From: JBEKTY01 sp049515555
GTDB taxonomy: Bacteria; Planctomycetota; Planctomycetia; Pirellulales; Thermoguttaceae
Direction of reading: 5' to 3'
Assembly (NCBI GenBank): GCA_049515555.1
Contig: JBEKTY010000296.1
Span: 1 to 6,084, forward strand
Length of the DNA stretch: 6,084 bases
In this document: piece by piece, positions 1-5,918 of the stretch
How the letters are laid out: each line of letters opens with the position of its first letter
How positions within the stretch are numbered: the stretch's first letter is position 1
Made by a program: the position numbers and the translations under genes
Notes under the pieces: model-generated
Told to the model about the DNA's origin: nothing
Database searches by the model: none
What the model saw: only the letters and a program-made list of their open reading frames with translations

Positions 1-143
1 ATCCGTAGTTCCTCCCTCGGCCTCCATCCTTGATCCTTGGCTCTCCCCACCTTGCAAATATCATGGAAGGAGTGCCGGAAATCGAAGGGTTCTTTGACAC
101 CAGCTTGGCAGAAGGCTGGGACTTGCGACTATTTCAACGGTAT

Positions 144-177
144 TGACCCTAACCCTCTCCCGGAGGGAGAGGGTACC
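144..177. repeat. Palindromic dispersed repeat, copy 1 (after argJ)
   Basis: CCCTCTCCC (153-161) and GGGAGAGGG (165-173) form a 9-bp stem, extended by one A-T pair, with a GGA loop. The element is inverted relative to the copy at 4874-4907. It starts 33 nt past the argJ stop, so its RNA hairpin could protect or help end the arg transcript. No T tract follows on the minus strand, so a classical terminator is not supported. Confidence 0.75.
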
Positions 178-209
178 GGGCGTCCGTAATCTGCAAGAGC
201 CCACGCACC

Positions 210-1403
210 CTACGTGTGGTAGTCGGCGTTGAGGCGGATGTACTCGGCCGTGAGGTCGGCGGTCCAGAAGCGCACGGCGGCGGTGCCCTCGCTAAAGGCC
301 AGCTCGACGTGCGTATCGCGACTGTCGCGGATCGAGCGGGAGACGGCCGCCGCGTCGAACTCGACCGGCGCGGCGTTGCGATACAGCAGGAAGCCGTTCA
401 GGCGGAGCACTACGCCGGCCGGATCGAAGGGCACGCCGGCATAGCCGGCCGCCGAGATGATGCGGCCCCAGTTGGGGTCGGCGCCGTGGATGGCCGTCTT
501 GACCAAGGGGCTGTTGGCCACGGTTTTGGCGATGGCCATGGCGGCGGCACGGTCGGCACAGCCCGAGATGTCGATGGTGACCAGATGCGTGGCGCCTTCG
601 CCGTCGCCGGCGATGGCCATGGCCAGCTCGACGCAGACTTCGCCCAGCGTGCGGCGGAAGGCGGCCAGGTGGGGACCGGCCAAGGGCGGCCCGCCGGCCG
701 CACCGTTGGCCACAAGCAACACCGTGTCGTTGGTGCTCATGTGGCCGTCGACGCTCATCGAGTTGAAGCTCTCTTCGGCGGCGGCGCGGAGCTGGGCCTG
801 GGCCACGGCCGGCTCGAGCGGGGCGTCGGTCAGCACCACTGCCAGCATGGTGGCCATGTTGGGGCCCATCATGGCGGCCCCCTTGGCGATGCCCGTCACC
901 GCGATCTCGCGGCCGCCGACCATGGCGGTCCGGCCGGCCATCTTCACCACCGTGTCGGTAGTGAGCATGCCACGGGCGGCCGATTCCAGGTGCGCGGGGC
1001 TGGCGCCAAGCTGCTTCGCCGCGGCGGCGATCCCCTCCGCGACGCGGTCCATGGGCAGGAACGAGCCGATCACGCCGGTGGAGAGGACCAGGGCCTGATC
1101 TTCTTCGGCGTCACAAGCGGCGGCGGCCAGGCGGGCCATCTGCCGGGCGTCGTCCAGGCCCCGCTGGCCGGTGCAGGCGTTGGCCACGCCGGAGCAGATC
1201 ACTACGGCCCGAATCCGCTGGCTGGGCGTGCGGCTGCGGTCCAGGGCCACCGGGGCCGCGTAGACCAGGTTCTGCGTATACACGCCCACGCCGGTCGCCG
1301 GACGGTCGGACACGACCAACGACAGGTCTAACTTCTGCGGGTCGCGCTTGATCCGGCAATGGACGCCGGCTAGCGTGAATCCGCGGGGAACGCCGATGGG
1401 CAT
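210..1403 (-). CDS. argJ: Glutamate N-acetyltransferase / ornithine acetyltransferase ArgJ
   Basis: ArgJ moves the acetyl group from N2-acetylornithine to glutamate, releasing ornithine and regenerating N-acetylglutamate; some members also use acetyl-CoA, which the sequence cannot settle. The protein has 397 residues, usual for the family. It shows PRGF near the N-terminus, the STGVIG segment (residues 108-113, oxyanion-hole region), and the autocleavage site N-M-A-T-M-L, in which Thr185 would be the nucleophile and first residue of the beta chain. It also has HGADPNWGRI (306-315), and the C-terminal LNADYHT matches the substrate-contacting tail. The ATG at 1403 is preceded by GGAG with a 7-nt gap, which supports this start. 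It is the last gene of the cluster, 176 nt after argC. The motifs make the identification secure. Its presence implies the cyclic, acetyl-recycling pathway. Confidence 0.96.
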   Translation of the reverse strand: MPIGVPRGFTLAGVHCRIKRDPQKLDLSLVVSDRPATGVGVYTQNLVYAAPVALDRSRTPSQRIRAVVICSGVANACTGQRGLDDARQMARLAAAACDAEEDQALVLSTGVIGSFLPMDRVAEGIAAAAKQLGASPAHLESAARGMLTTDTVVKMAGRTAMVGGREIAVTGIAKGAAMMGPNMATMLAVVLTDAPLEPAVAQAQLRAAAEESFNSMSVDGHMSTNDTVLLVANGAAGGPPLAGPHLAAFRRTLGEVCVELAMAIAGDGEGATHLVTIDISGCADRAAAMAIAKTVANSPLVKTAIHGADPNWGRIISAAGYAGVPFDPAGVVLRLNGFLLYRNAAPVEFDAAAVSRSIRDSRDTHVELAFSEGTAAVRFWTADLTAEYIRLNADYHT

Positions 1404-1410
1404 TTCTTTA

Positions 1411-1414
1411 CTCC
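1411..1414 (-). promoter_or_regulatory. Ribosome binding site of argJ
   Basis: GGAG on the minus strand lies 7 nt before the ATG at 1403, confirming the argJ start. Confidence 0.6.
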
Positions 1415-1467
1415 GCTGGGCCGTGCCTTGATAACCGTGCCAAAATCAGTTGCATGATTATTCTTGG

Positions 1468-1527
1468 GGAACACTAATTCGCGCTAATTGACACTGATTA
1501 GCGAAGATTAGCGAAGATCAGTGTTCC
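1468..1527. repeat. AT-rich imperfect inverted repeat in the argC-argJ gap
   Basis: The left arm 1468-1489 and right arm 1506-1527 are inverted copies at 17 of 22 bases, with GGAACACT and AGTGTTCC at the outer ends. Inside, GATTAGCGAA occurs twice in tandem (1496-1505, 1506-1515), and CTAATT occurs at 1475-1479/1485-1489 in variant form. The stretch is clearly more AT-rich than the flanking genes. It would fold into a long imperfect hairpin between argC and argJ. It resembles dispersed AATTAGTGT-type intergenic repeats, but copy number elsewhere cannot be seen here. Confidence 0.65.
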
Positions 1528-1579
1528 TTCTTCGGTCGAACGTTTCCCTATTCCAACCAACTTGTTGGGACTCAGGCCC

Positions 1580-2587
1580 TTACAGGGCGGTTGTTTCCGG
1601 ATAACCGTACATGAGATTGAAGTTTTGCACCGCGGCTCCCGAGGCGCCCTTAATCAGGTTGTCGATGCAACTGATCGTGAGCACGCGGCCGCGGACCAAG
1701 CGGGCCGTGATGTCGCAGAAGTTGGTCTGGGAGCAGTCTTTCGTGCCCGGCAGGTGATCGACCACCCGCACAAACGGCTCGCGGGCGTAGAAATCGTGGA
1801 GGGCGTCGATGATCTGCTCCTCGGTGATCGGGCTGGCCGGCAGGGCGTAGGCCGTGGTGAGGATGCCGCGGTCCATGGGCGCCAACTGGGGCGTGAACAC
1901 GACCTCGATCGGCTGACCGGCCGCGAAGCTCAGGACCTGGTCGATTTCGGGCGTGTGGCGGTGCCGGCCCACGTTGTAGGCCGACATGCTCTCGTTGCAC
2001 TCGGGAAAGTGCGTGGTGAGCTTGGGGGTGCGGCCCGCACCGGATACCCCGCTCTTGGAATCGACGATGATATCGGCCGGCCGGATGAGCTTGGCCTTCA
2101 GCAGCGGCGCCAGGGGCAGGATGGCGGAGGTCGGGTAGCAGCCCGGGTTGGCCACCAGGGGCGCGGTGATGATCCGCTCGCGGAACAGCTCGGGCAGGCC
2201 GTAGACGACCTTGCCCAACCGCTCCGGATCGCCGTGCTTCTGTCCGTACCATTGGGCGAAGACCGCGGGATCGTTGAGCCGGTAATCGGCGCTGAAATCA
2301 ACGACGCGGGCCCCGGCGGCCAGCAGGTGCGGCACCACGGCGGCACTGGCCCCGTGGGGCAGGCAACTGAAGACGCACTCGGCCCGCGCGGTGACCTCGG
2401 CCGGGCTGAGGTCTTCCAGGCGCAACTCGAGCCGGCCGGTGAGCGAGGGGTGAATCAGCCCGATGGGCGGCTGGCCCTCCTGGCGGCTGGTGACGGCCAC
2501 AATCTCGGCCTCCGGGTGGCGCAACAGGATCTTGATCAGCTCCAGGGCCGTATAGCCCGTGGCGCCCAGAATGGCAATGCGGGTCAT
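1580..2587 (-). CDS. argC: N-acetyl-gamma-glutamyl-phosphate reductase ArgC
   Basis: ArgC reduces N-acetylglutamyl 5-phosphate to N-acetylglutamate semialdehyde with NADPH, the step after ArgB. The 335-residue protein starts with a Rossmann nucleotide-binding loop (ILGATGYTALEL, residues 6-17). The catalytic cysteine is Cys150 in ANPGCYPT. SKSGVSGAGR (177-186) and GRHRHTPE (207-214) follow, the latter carrying the catalytic histidine (His209 or His211). The C-terminus GYPETTAL is typical. An in-frame ATG lies 11 codons upstream at 2620, but the ATG at 2587 is preferred: it puts the Rossmann strand at the N-terminus as in relatives, and GGGGGAA lies 7 nt before it. It follows argF after 104 nt containing two hairpins and precedes argJ after 176 nt. 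It is type 1 by length. The residue after the PGCYPT segment is Ser where the family signature prefers Gly or Ala. Confidence 0.96.
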   Translation of the reverse strand: MTRIAILGATGYTALELIKILLRHPEAEIVAVTSRQEGQPPIGLIHPSLTGRLELRLEDLSPAEVTARAECVFSCLPHGASAAVVPHLLAAGARVVDFSADYRLNDPAVFAQWYGQKHGDPERLGKVVYGLPELFRERIITAPLVANPGCYPTSAILPLAPLLKAKLIRPADIIVDSKSGVSGAGRTPKLTTHFPECNESMSAYNVGRHRHTPEIDQVLSFAAGQPIEVVFTPQLAPMDRGILTTAYALPASPITEEQIIDALHDFYAREPFVRVVDHLPGTKDCSQTNFCDITARLVRGRVLTISCIDNLIKGASGAAVQNFNLMYGYPETTAL

Positions 2588-2594
2588 CGGATCG

Positions 2595-2601
2595 TTCCCC
2601 C
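2595..2601 (-). promoter_or_regulatory. Ribosome binding site of argC
   Basis: GGGGGAA on the minus strand lies 7 nt before the ATG at 2587. It decides this start over the in-frame ATG at 2620. Confidence 0.6.
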
Positions 2602-2634
2602 AATCGGACCGGCGAAACAATTACTATCGTACTG

Positions 2635-2652
2635 CTCACGCTGGAGCGTGAG
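2635..2652. repeat. Hairpin repeat in the argF-argC gap (second in mRNA order)
   Basis: CTCACGCT (2635-2642) and AGCGTGAG (2645-2652) form a perfect 8-bp stem with a GG loop. It shares its arms with the hairpin at 2667-2685 and lies 47 nt before the argC ATG. Both look like copies of a CTCACGC...GCGTGAG element that I associate with planctomycete intergenic DNA; that association is recollection. Confidence 0.7.
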
Positions 2653-2662
2653 GCCGTGCGGC

Positions 2663-2685
2663 AAAACCTCACGCGGAGCGTGAGG
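2663..2685 (-). terminator. Weak terminator-like hairpin after argF
   Basis: On the minus strand, CCTCACGC (2685-2678) pairs with GCGTGAGG (2674-2667) in a perfect 8-bp stem with a 3-nt loop, followed directly by TTTT (2666-2663). It lies 6 nt after the argF stop. The shape fits a weak intrinsic terminator that would lower argC and argJ transcription, but four T residues are marginal. It equally fits a dispersed hairpin repeat or an mRNA-processing site. A copy of the same arms lies at 2635-2652, and the two could cross-pair. Confidence 0.4.
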
Positions 2686-2691
2686 AATACG

Positions 2692-3609
2692 CTAACCTTT
2701 GGCTCCCAGCAGCCAGGCCAGAATGCCTTTTTGCACGTGGAGGCGGTTGGCCGCTTGCTGGACGACGACGCTTTGCGGGCCGTCCAGGACCTCGTCGGTG
2801 ACCTCTTCGCCGCGTCGGGCGGGCAGGCAGTGCATGAAGACGGCCCCTTTCTGGGCGCAGGCCATCAGCTTGGCGTTGACCTGGAAATCGGCGAAATCGC
2901 GGCGCCGGCCCTCACGCTGCGATTCCTGGCCCATGCTCGTCCAGACGTCGGTGTAGACCGCCACGGCGTCGGCCACGGCCGCCCGCGGATCGGTGGTCAC
3001 GGTCAGCTCCAGGCCCGGCGCCTCCTGGTGCAGCCAGGCCAGCGACTTCTCGTCGAACTGGTACTTCTCGGGCGTGGCCATGATCAGCCGCAGGCCGAGC
3101 CGGCCGCAGCCCAGGGCCAGGCTGCGGGCCACGTTGTTGGCGTCGCCCACCCAGGCCAGCGTTCGCCCTTTCAGCGGGCCGACCAGTTCGCGGACGGTGT
3201 ACAGATCGGCCATGGCCTGGCAGGGATGGCCGAAGTCGGTCAGGCCGTTGACGACCGAGCAGCTACTGTGGCGGGCCAGGTCGACGGCCGTTTTGTGCGA
3301 GCTGGTACGGAGCACGACCACGTCTACGTATTCGCTGAGCACGCGGCCGAAGTCGGCCACGCTCTCGCGCTGGCCGAAGCCCACGTCCTTGCCCAGGAAC
3401 AGCGAGCTGCCGCCGAGGTGGATCATGGCCGCCTCGAAGCTGACGCGGGTCCGCAGCGAGGGCTTCTCGAAGATCAGCGCCATGGCGCGGCCCGGCAACA
3501 GCGGCTCCCGCAGCCCGCGGGCGAACTTCGCCTTCAGATCCCCGGTGATCGAAAAAATCCGCTCGATCTCAGCCGTGGTCAGGTCGGCCAGTGTCAGCAG
3601 GTGTCGCAT
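2692..3609 (-). CDS. argF: Ornithine carbamoyltransferase (anabolic) ArgF
   Basis: ArgF joins carbamoyl phosphate and ornithine to give citrulline. The 305-residue protein has the carbamoyl-phosphate loop KPSLRTR with S-L-R-T at residues 51-54 (usual S-T-R-T), DFGHPCQAMADL (125-136), the ornithine loop DVWTSMG (221-227), and HCLPARRGEEVT (260-271) with the ornithine-binding cysteine. The SMG loop favours ornithine over N-acetylornithine or N-succinylornithine as substrate, and the presence of argJ agrees. Two ATGs are possible. The one at 3609 (MRHLLTLADL) is chosen because AAGGA lies 8 nt upstream; the one at 3615 would be only 2 nt from that site. The start lies inside the argD 3' end (41-nt overlap), which suggests translational coupling. 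The T-to-L change in SLRT and the R in place of the more common H in HCLPARRG look like tolerated family variation. Confidence 0.95.
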   Translation of the reverse strand: MRHLLTLADLTTAEIERIFSITGDLKAKFARGLREPLLPGRAMALIFEKPSLRTRVSFEAAMIHLGGSSLFLGKDVGFGQRESVADFGRVLSEYVDVVVLRTSSHKTAVDLARHSSCSVVNGLTDFGHPCQAMADLYTVRELVGPLKGRTLAWVGDANNVARSLALGCGRLGLRLIMATPEKYQFDEKSLAWLHQEAPGLELTVTTDPRAAVADAVAVYTDVWTSMGQESQREGRRRDFADFQVNAKLMACAQKGAVFMHCLPARRGEEVTDEVLDGPQSVVVQQAANRLHVQKGILAWLLGAKG

Positions 3610-4792
3610 GATCATATTCCTTGACGGCCGCGGCCAGGATGTCGCAGCCCTGGTGGGCCTGGTCCGCGCTGAGGGTCAAAGCGGGCAGCAGGCGGAGGAC
3701 CGTGCCGTGCGTGCAGTTGATGAGCAGTCGCCGCTCGAGACAGGCCTTGACCAACGGCGCGCCCTCGACGGCCAGCTCGATGCCGATCATCGCCCCCCGG
3801 ATGCGGACCTCGCGGACCAGCTCGCACTCGCCGCGGAGTTGCTCCAGCCGCGTGCCGAACAACTCGCCCAGGCGGCGGGCGGCGGCCAGCAGGTTCTGGC
3901 TCTCGATCATCTCGATAGCCGCCAGGCCGGCCCGCGCCGCGATGGGGTTGCCGCCGAAGGTGGCCGCGTGCATGCCCGGCCGCAGACTGGGGGCGATCTC
4001 GGGCCGGGCCAGCATGGCCGCCCCGGCCAGCCCGCCGCACAGCGCCTTGGAAAGCGTGATGATGTCCGGCGTGACGCCGGCGCCCTGGTAGGCGAACCAG
4101 TCGCCGGTCCGCCCGAAGCCGGTCTGCACCTCGTCGAAGATCAACAGCAGCTCGTGCTCGTCGGCCAGCGCCCGCAGCCCGGCCAGGAAGCCTTCCGGCG
4201 GGATCCGCACGCCGCCTTCGCCCTGAATGGGCTCGACCAGGATGGCCGCCGTCTCGTCGTCGATCGAGCGGGCCACGGCCTCCAGGTCGCCGAAGGGGGC
4301 GTAGACGAACCCGGCCACCAGCGGCCCCAGGCCCTCGTGATACTTGGGCTGGGCGGTGGCCGTGGTCGAGGCCAGCGTTCGGCCGTGGAACCCGCCCTCG
4401 AAGGTGATGATCTTGTAGCGCCCTTTGGGCGTGGCCCACAGCCGCACCAGTTTAATGGCGGCCTCGTTGGCCTCCGTGCCCGAATTGCAGAAGAACGCCT
4501 GGCCGCCGAAACTCCGCTCGGAGAGGGCCTTGGCCCACAACCCTTGCAGCTCGGTGTGCCAGGTATTGGGCACGTGGATCAGGCGGCCCAACTGGTCGCG
4601 GACCGCCTCGACCACCGGCTGCGGGCAGTGACCCAACAGCCCGCATCCCCAGCCGGGAAAGAAGTCCAGATACTGGTTCCCCTCGGCGTCCCAGACGTAG
4701 GAGTCCTGTCCGCGAACCAGGGCCAGGGGAAACCGGCCGTAGTTCGGGATGACGTACTTCTGGAACAGCTTCAGGATCTCGTCGGAGGACAT
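3569..4792 (-). CDS. argD: Acetylornithine aminotransferase ArgD
   Basis: ArgD is a PLP-dependent class III aminotransferase that makes N-acetylornithine from N-acetylglutamate semialdehyde, with glutamate as amino donor. The 407 residues include NSGTEANE (103-110, phosphate-binding), FHGRT (135-139), EPIQGEGG (187-194), IFDEVQTGFGRTG (218-230) with PLP-contacting Asp220, the Schiff-base Lys249 in TLSKALCGG, and TFGGNP (278-283). The family alone does not exclude other omega-aminotransferases (AstC, GabT), but the arg context makes ArgD by far the best call. The N-terminus MSSDEILKLFQKYVIPNY matches relatives, so the ATG at 4792 is right even though no Shine-Dalgarno lies before it: the heptamer array ends one base upstream. 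The C-terminus runs about 14 residues past the usual end and overlaps argF by 41 nt. The usual GGGLP after the PLP lysine is GGLAG here. Confidence 0.95.
   Translation of the reverse strand: MSSDEILKLFQKYVIPNYGRFPLALVRGQDSYVWDAEGNQYLDFFPGWGCGLLGHCPQPVVEAVRDQLGRLIHVPNTWHTELQGLWAKALSERSFGGQAFFCNSGTEANEAAIKLVRLWATPKGRYKIITFEGGFHGRTLASTTATAQPKYHEGLGPLVAGFVYAPFGDLEAVARSIDDETAAILVEPIQGEGGVRIPPEGFLAGLRALADEHELLLIFDEVQTGFGRTGDWFAYQGAGVTPDIITLSKALCGGLAGAAMLARPEIAPSLRPGMHAATFGGNPIAARAGLAAIEMIESQNLLAAARRLGELFGTRLEQLRGECELVREVRIRGAMIGIELAVEGAPLVKACLERRLLINCTHGTVLRLLPALTLSADQAHQGCDILAAAVKEYDHATPADTGRPDHG
3618..3622 (-). promoter_or_regulatory. Ribosome binding site of argF inside argD
   Basis: AAGGA on the minus strand is 8 nt from the ATG at 3609 and only 2 nt from the ATG at 3615, so it selects 3609. 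It lies within argD codons, so ribosomes finishing argD pass over it. Confidence 0.65.
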
Positions 4793-4793
4793 T

Positions 4794-4870
4794 TGTCGGT
4801 GTTCGGTGTTCAGTGTTCAGTGTTCAGTTGTCGGTCTTTGGTCTTCGGTCTTTGGTTTTCGGTTGTCGGC
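4794..4870 (-). repeat. 11-unit heptamer tandem array before argD
   Basis: Eleven consecutive 7-nt units fill 77 nt without interruption. In mRNA order they are GCCGACA, ACCGAAA, ACCAAAG, ACCGAAG, ACCAAAG, ACCGACA, three copies of ACTGAAC, ACCGAAC and ACCGACA. The consensus is ACYRAAN, and the three identical central copies suggest recent slippage. Because 7 is not a multiple of 3, the array cycles through all frames and is unlikely to be coding. The last unit ends one base before the argD ATG, so it occupies the place of the ribosome binding site. The leader is purine- and A-rich and lacks GGAG-like sequence. Heptamer intergenic arrays of this general kind are known from cyanobacteria (STRR); a relation to this one is not established. 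Confidence 0.85.
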
Positions 4871-4873
4871 AAT

Positions 4874-4907
4874 GGTCCCCTCTCCCTCTGGGAGAGGGTT
4901 AGGGTGA
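4874..4907. repeat. Palindromic dispersed repeat, copy 2 (argB-argD gap)
   Basis: CCCTCTCCC (4878-4886) and GGGAGAGGG (4890-4898) make a perfect 9-bp stem with a 3-nt loop, followed by TTAGGGTGA. The 34-nt stretch is the reverse complement of positions 144-177 at 31 of 34 bases. From memory, this sequence is the source of the frequent spurious peptide LTLSQRERG and is a common REP-like intergenic element in several phyla. It lies in the argB-argD gap, 4 nt from the heptamer array. Confidence 0.8.
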
Positions 4908-4934
4908 GGGCAGCAACGGGGTGAGGGCGGCAAG
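4902..4934. repeat. Short direct repeat adjoining the palindrome
   Basis: GGGTGAGGGCAGCAAC (4902-4917) recurs as GGGTGAGGGCGGCAAG (4919-4934), 14 of 16 bases matching with a period of 17 nt. It begins in the tail of the palindromic element and runs towards the argB stop. It looks like a duplicated tail of the dispersed repeat. Confidence 0.6.
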
Positions 4935-4954
4935 GTTGGGCACTTACGGCTACG

Positions 4955-5842
4955 TCAGGCTTTTCCGTTCTTGATGATTTCCGTACCGATGCCTTTGCTG
5001 GTATACACTTCCAACAGGAGCGAGTGGCGGATGCGGCCGTCGATGATGTGCACTTTTCGCACACCCTGGTTCAGCGTTTCCAGGCAGGCCTGGACCTTGG
5101 GGATCATGCCCGCGTCGACTGCCCCGCTTTCGATCAGCTCCTGGGCCTGCTGGGCGGTGAGCGAGTGCACGAGCGAATCGGGGTCCTGCTTGTCGCGTCG
5201 GACGCCGTTGACGTCGCTGAGGTAAACCAGTTTTTCGGCCTGGAGGGTGCGGGCGACGGCCGTGGCCGCGGTATCGGCGTTGACGTTGAGCTTCCCGCCC
5301 TCGGGCGTGGCGCACATCGAGGGGATGACCGGCACGATGCCGGAATAGCAGAGGTGCTCGATCGTGGCTCGATCGACGGCCGTGACCGTGCCCACGTGGC
5401 CCAGGTCGATCGACTGGGCGCCGGGACCATCCAATTTCAGTGGCTGGCCGAAGAGGACGTTGGTAGTGCGGAAGCTGAGGCCTTGGGCGCGGCCGCCGAG
5501 CTCGGCGATTTGGGCGGCCAGTTGCTGGTTGACATCGCCGGCCAGGACCCGCTCGACGATGGCCAGCGTGGCGTCGTCGGTGTAGCGGCGGCCCTGGACG
5601 AAGCGGGGCTCGATCCCGGCCTCGGCCATTGCCCGGCTGATGGCCGCCCCGCCGCCATGGACCACCACCGGCCGCATGCCCACCGTTTCCATGAACACGA
5701 TGTCCAGCAGCAGGTGGGTCATGGCCCGCTGGTCTTCCATGACGCTCCCGCCCAGCTTGATCACGGTGATCTTGCCCCGGAACTGGCGGATCCAGGTGAG
5801 GGCCTCGATCAGCACGTCGGCTTTCTGGATGGCTTCTTCCAC
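4955..5842 (-). CDS. argB: Acetylglutamate kinase ArgB
   Basis: ArgB phosphorylates N-acetylglutamate with ATP, the committed step of the pathway. From a GTG at 5842 the protein has 295 residues, normal for the family. Seen motifs: VIKLGGS (27-33) with phosphate-contacting Lys29, VHGGG (61-65), QGRRYTD (83-89), NVNADTAA (186-193), LSDVNGV (208-214) and AGMIPK (244-249) with Lys249. Residues 1-21 form the extra N-terminal helix, and RHSLLLEVY...GIGTEI is the C-terminal segment; both are hallmarks of hexameric arginine-inhibited kinases, so feedback inhibition by arginine is predicted. Start choice: the frame stays open to ATGs at 5896 and 6079, but conserved sequence begins at VEEAIQKADV, and the promoter at 5919-5946 would exclude 6079. 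No clear Shine-Dalgarno precedes any candidate. It is the first gene of the cluster, 162 nt before argD. Confidence 0.93.
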   Translation of the reverse strand: MEEAIQKADVLIEALTWIRQFRGKITVIKLGGSVMEDQRAMTHLLLDIVFMETVGMRPVVVHGGGAAISRAMAEAGIEPRFVQGRRYTDDATLAIVERVLAGDVNQQLAAQIAELGGRAQGLSFRTTNVLFGQPLKLDGPGAQSIDLGHVGTVTAVDRATIEHLCYSGIVPVIPSMCATPEGGKLNVNADTAATAVARTLQAEKLVYLSDVNGVRRDKQDPDSLVHSLTAQQAQELIESGAVDAGMIPKVQACLETLNQGVRKVHIIDGRIRHSLLLEVYTSKGIGTEIIKNGKA

Positions 5843-5886
5843 GCTCGGACCGATCCGCAATAGTGCCAGGGGCAATAAACGCCAAA

Positions 5887-5908
5887 CCCCGGCCATGCCA
5901 CGCCGGGG
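5887..5908 (-). promoter_or_regulatory. GC stem-loop in the argB leader enclosing an ATG
   Basis: CCCCGGC (5887-5893) and GCCGGGG (5902-5908) form a perfect 7-bp all-G/C stem with an 8-nt loop. On the minus strand the loop contains the in-frame ATG at 5896-5894, an alternative argB start. If transcription begins near 5912, this hairpin is at the very 5' end of the mRNA. It would hinder initiation at that ATG and favours the GTG at 5842. No other role can be read from the sequence. Confidence 0.45.
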
Positions 5909-5918
5909 AAAACCCAGT

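Noticed and set aside
26..39. Tandem ATCCTTG pair
   Set aside because: Only two 7-nt copies, which can arise by chance; not enough to call it part of the heptamer family.
63..146. A 27-codon plus-strand frame starting MEGVPEIEG and ending LFQRY
   Set aside because: It has a somewhat protein-like composition, but there is no ribosome binding site, it is very short, its stop lies at the edge of the palindromic repeat, and no family is recognised. The frame is open back to position 9, so it could be a gene remnant, but that cannot be supported.
1404..1579. A separate promoter for argJ
   Set aside because: No pair of -35 and -10 hexamers with acceptable spacing was found on the minus strand in this gap.
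1576..1588. GCCCT/AGGGC mini-hairpin over the argC stop codon
   Set aside because: A 5-bp stem is too short to support a function.
4794..4870. CRISPR array
   Set aside because: Units are 7 nt with no spacers between them.
2993..4924. A plus-strand open frame of 643 codons
   Set aside because: It lies opposite argD and argF, is rich in low-complexity residues, has no recognisable domain, and ends in translated heptamers and palindrome. It is an antisense artefact of GC-rich DNA. The same applies to the long plus-strand frames opposite argJ, argC and argB.
4810..5064. A minus-strand 84-codon frame containing LTLSQRERG
   Set aside because: It is out of frame with argB and consists of translated repeat sequence; this peptide is a well-known spurious translation.
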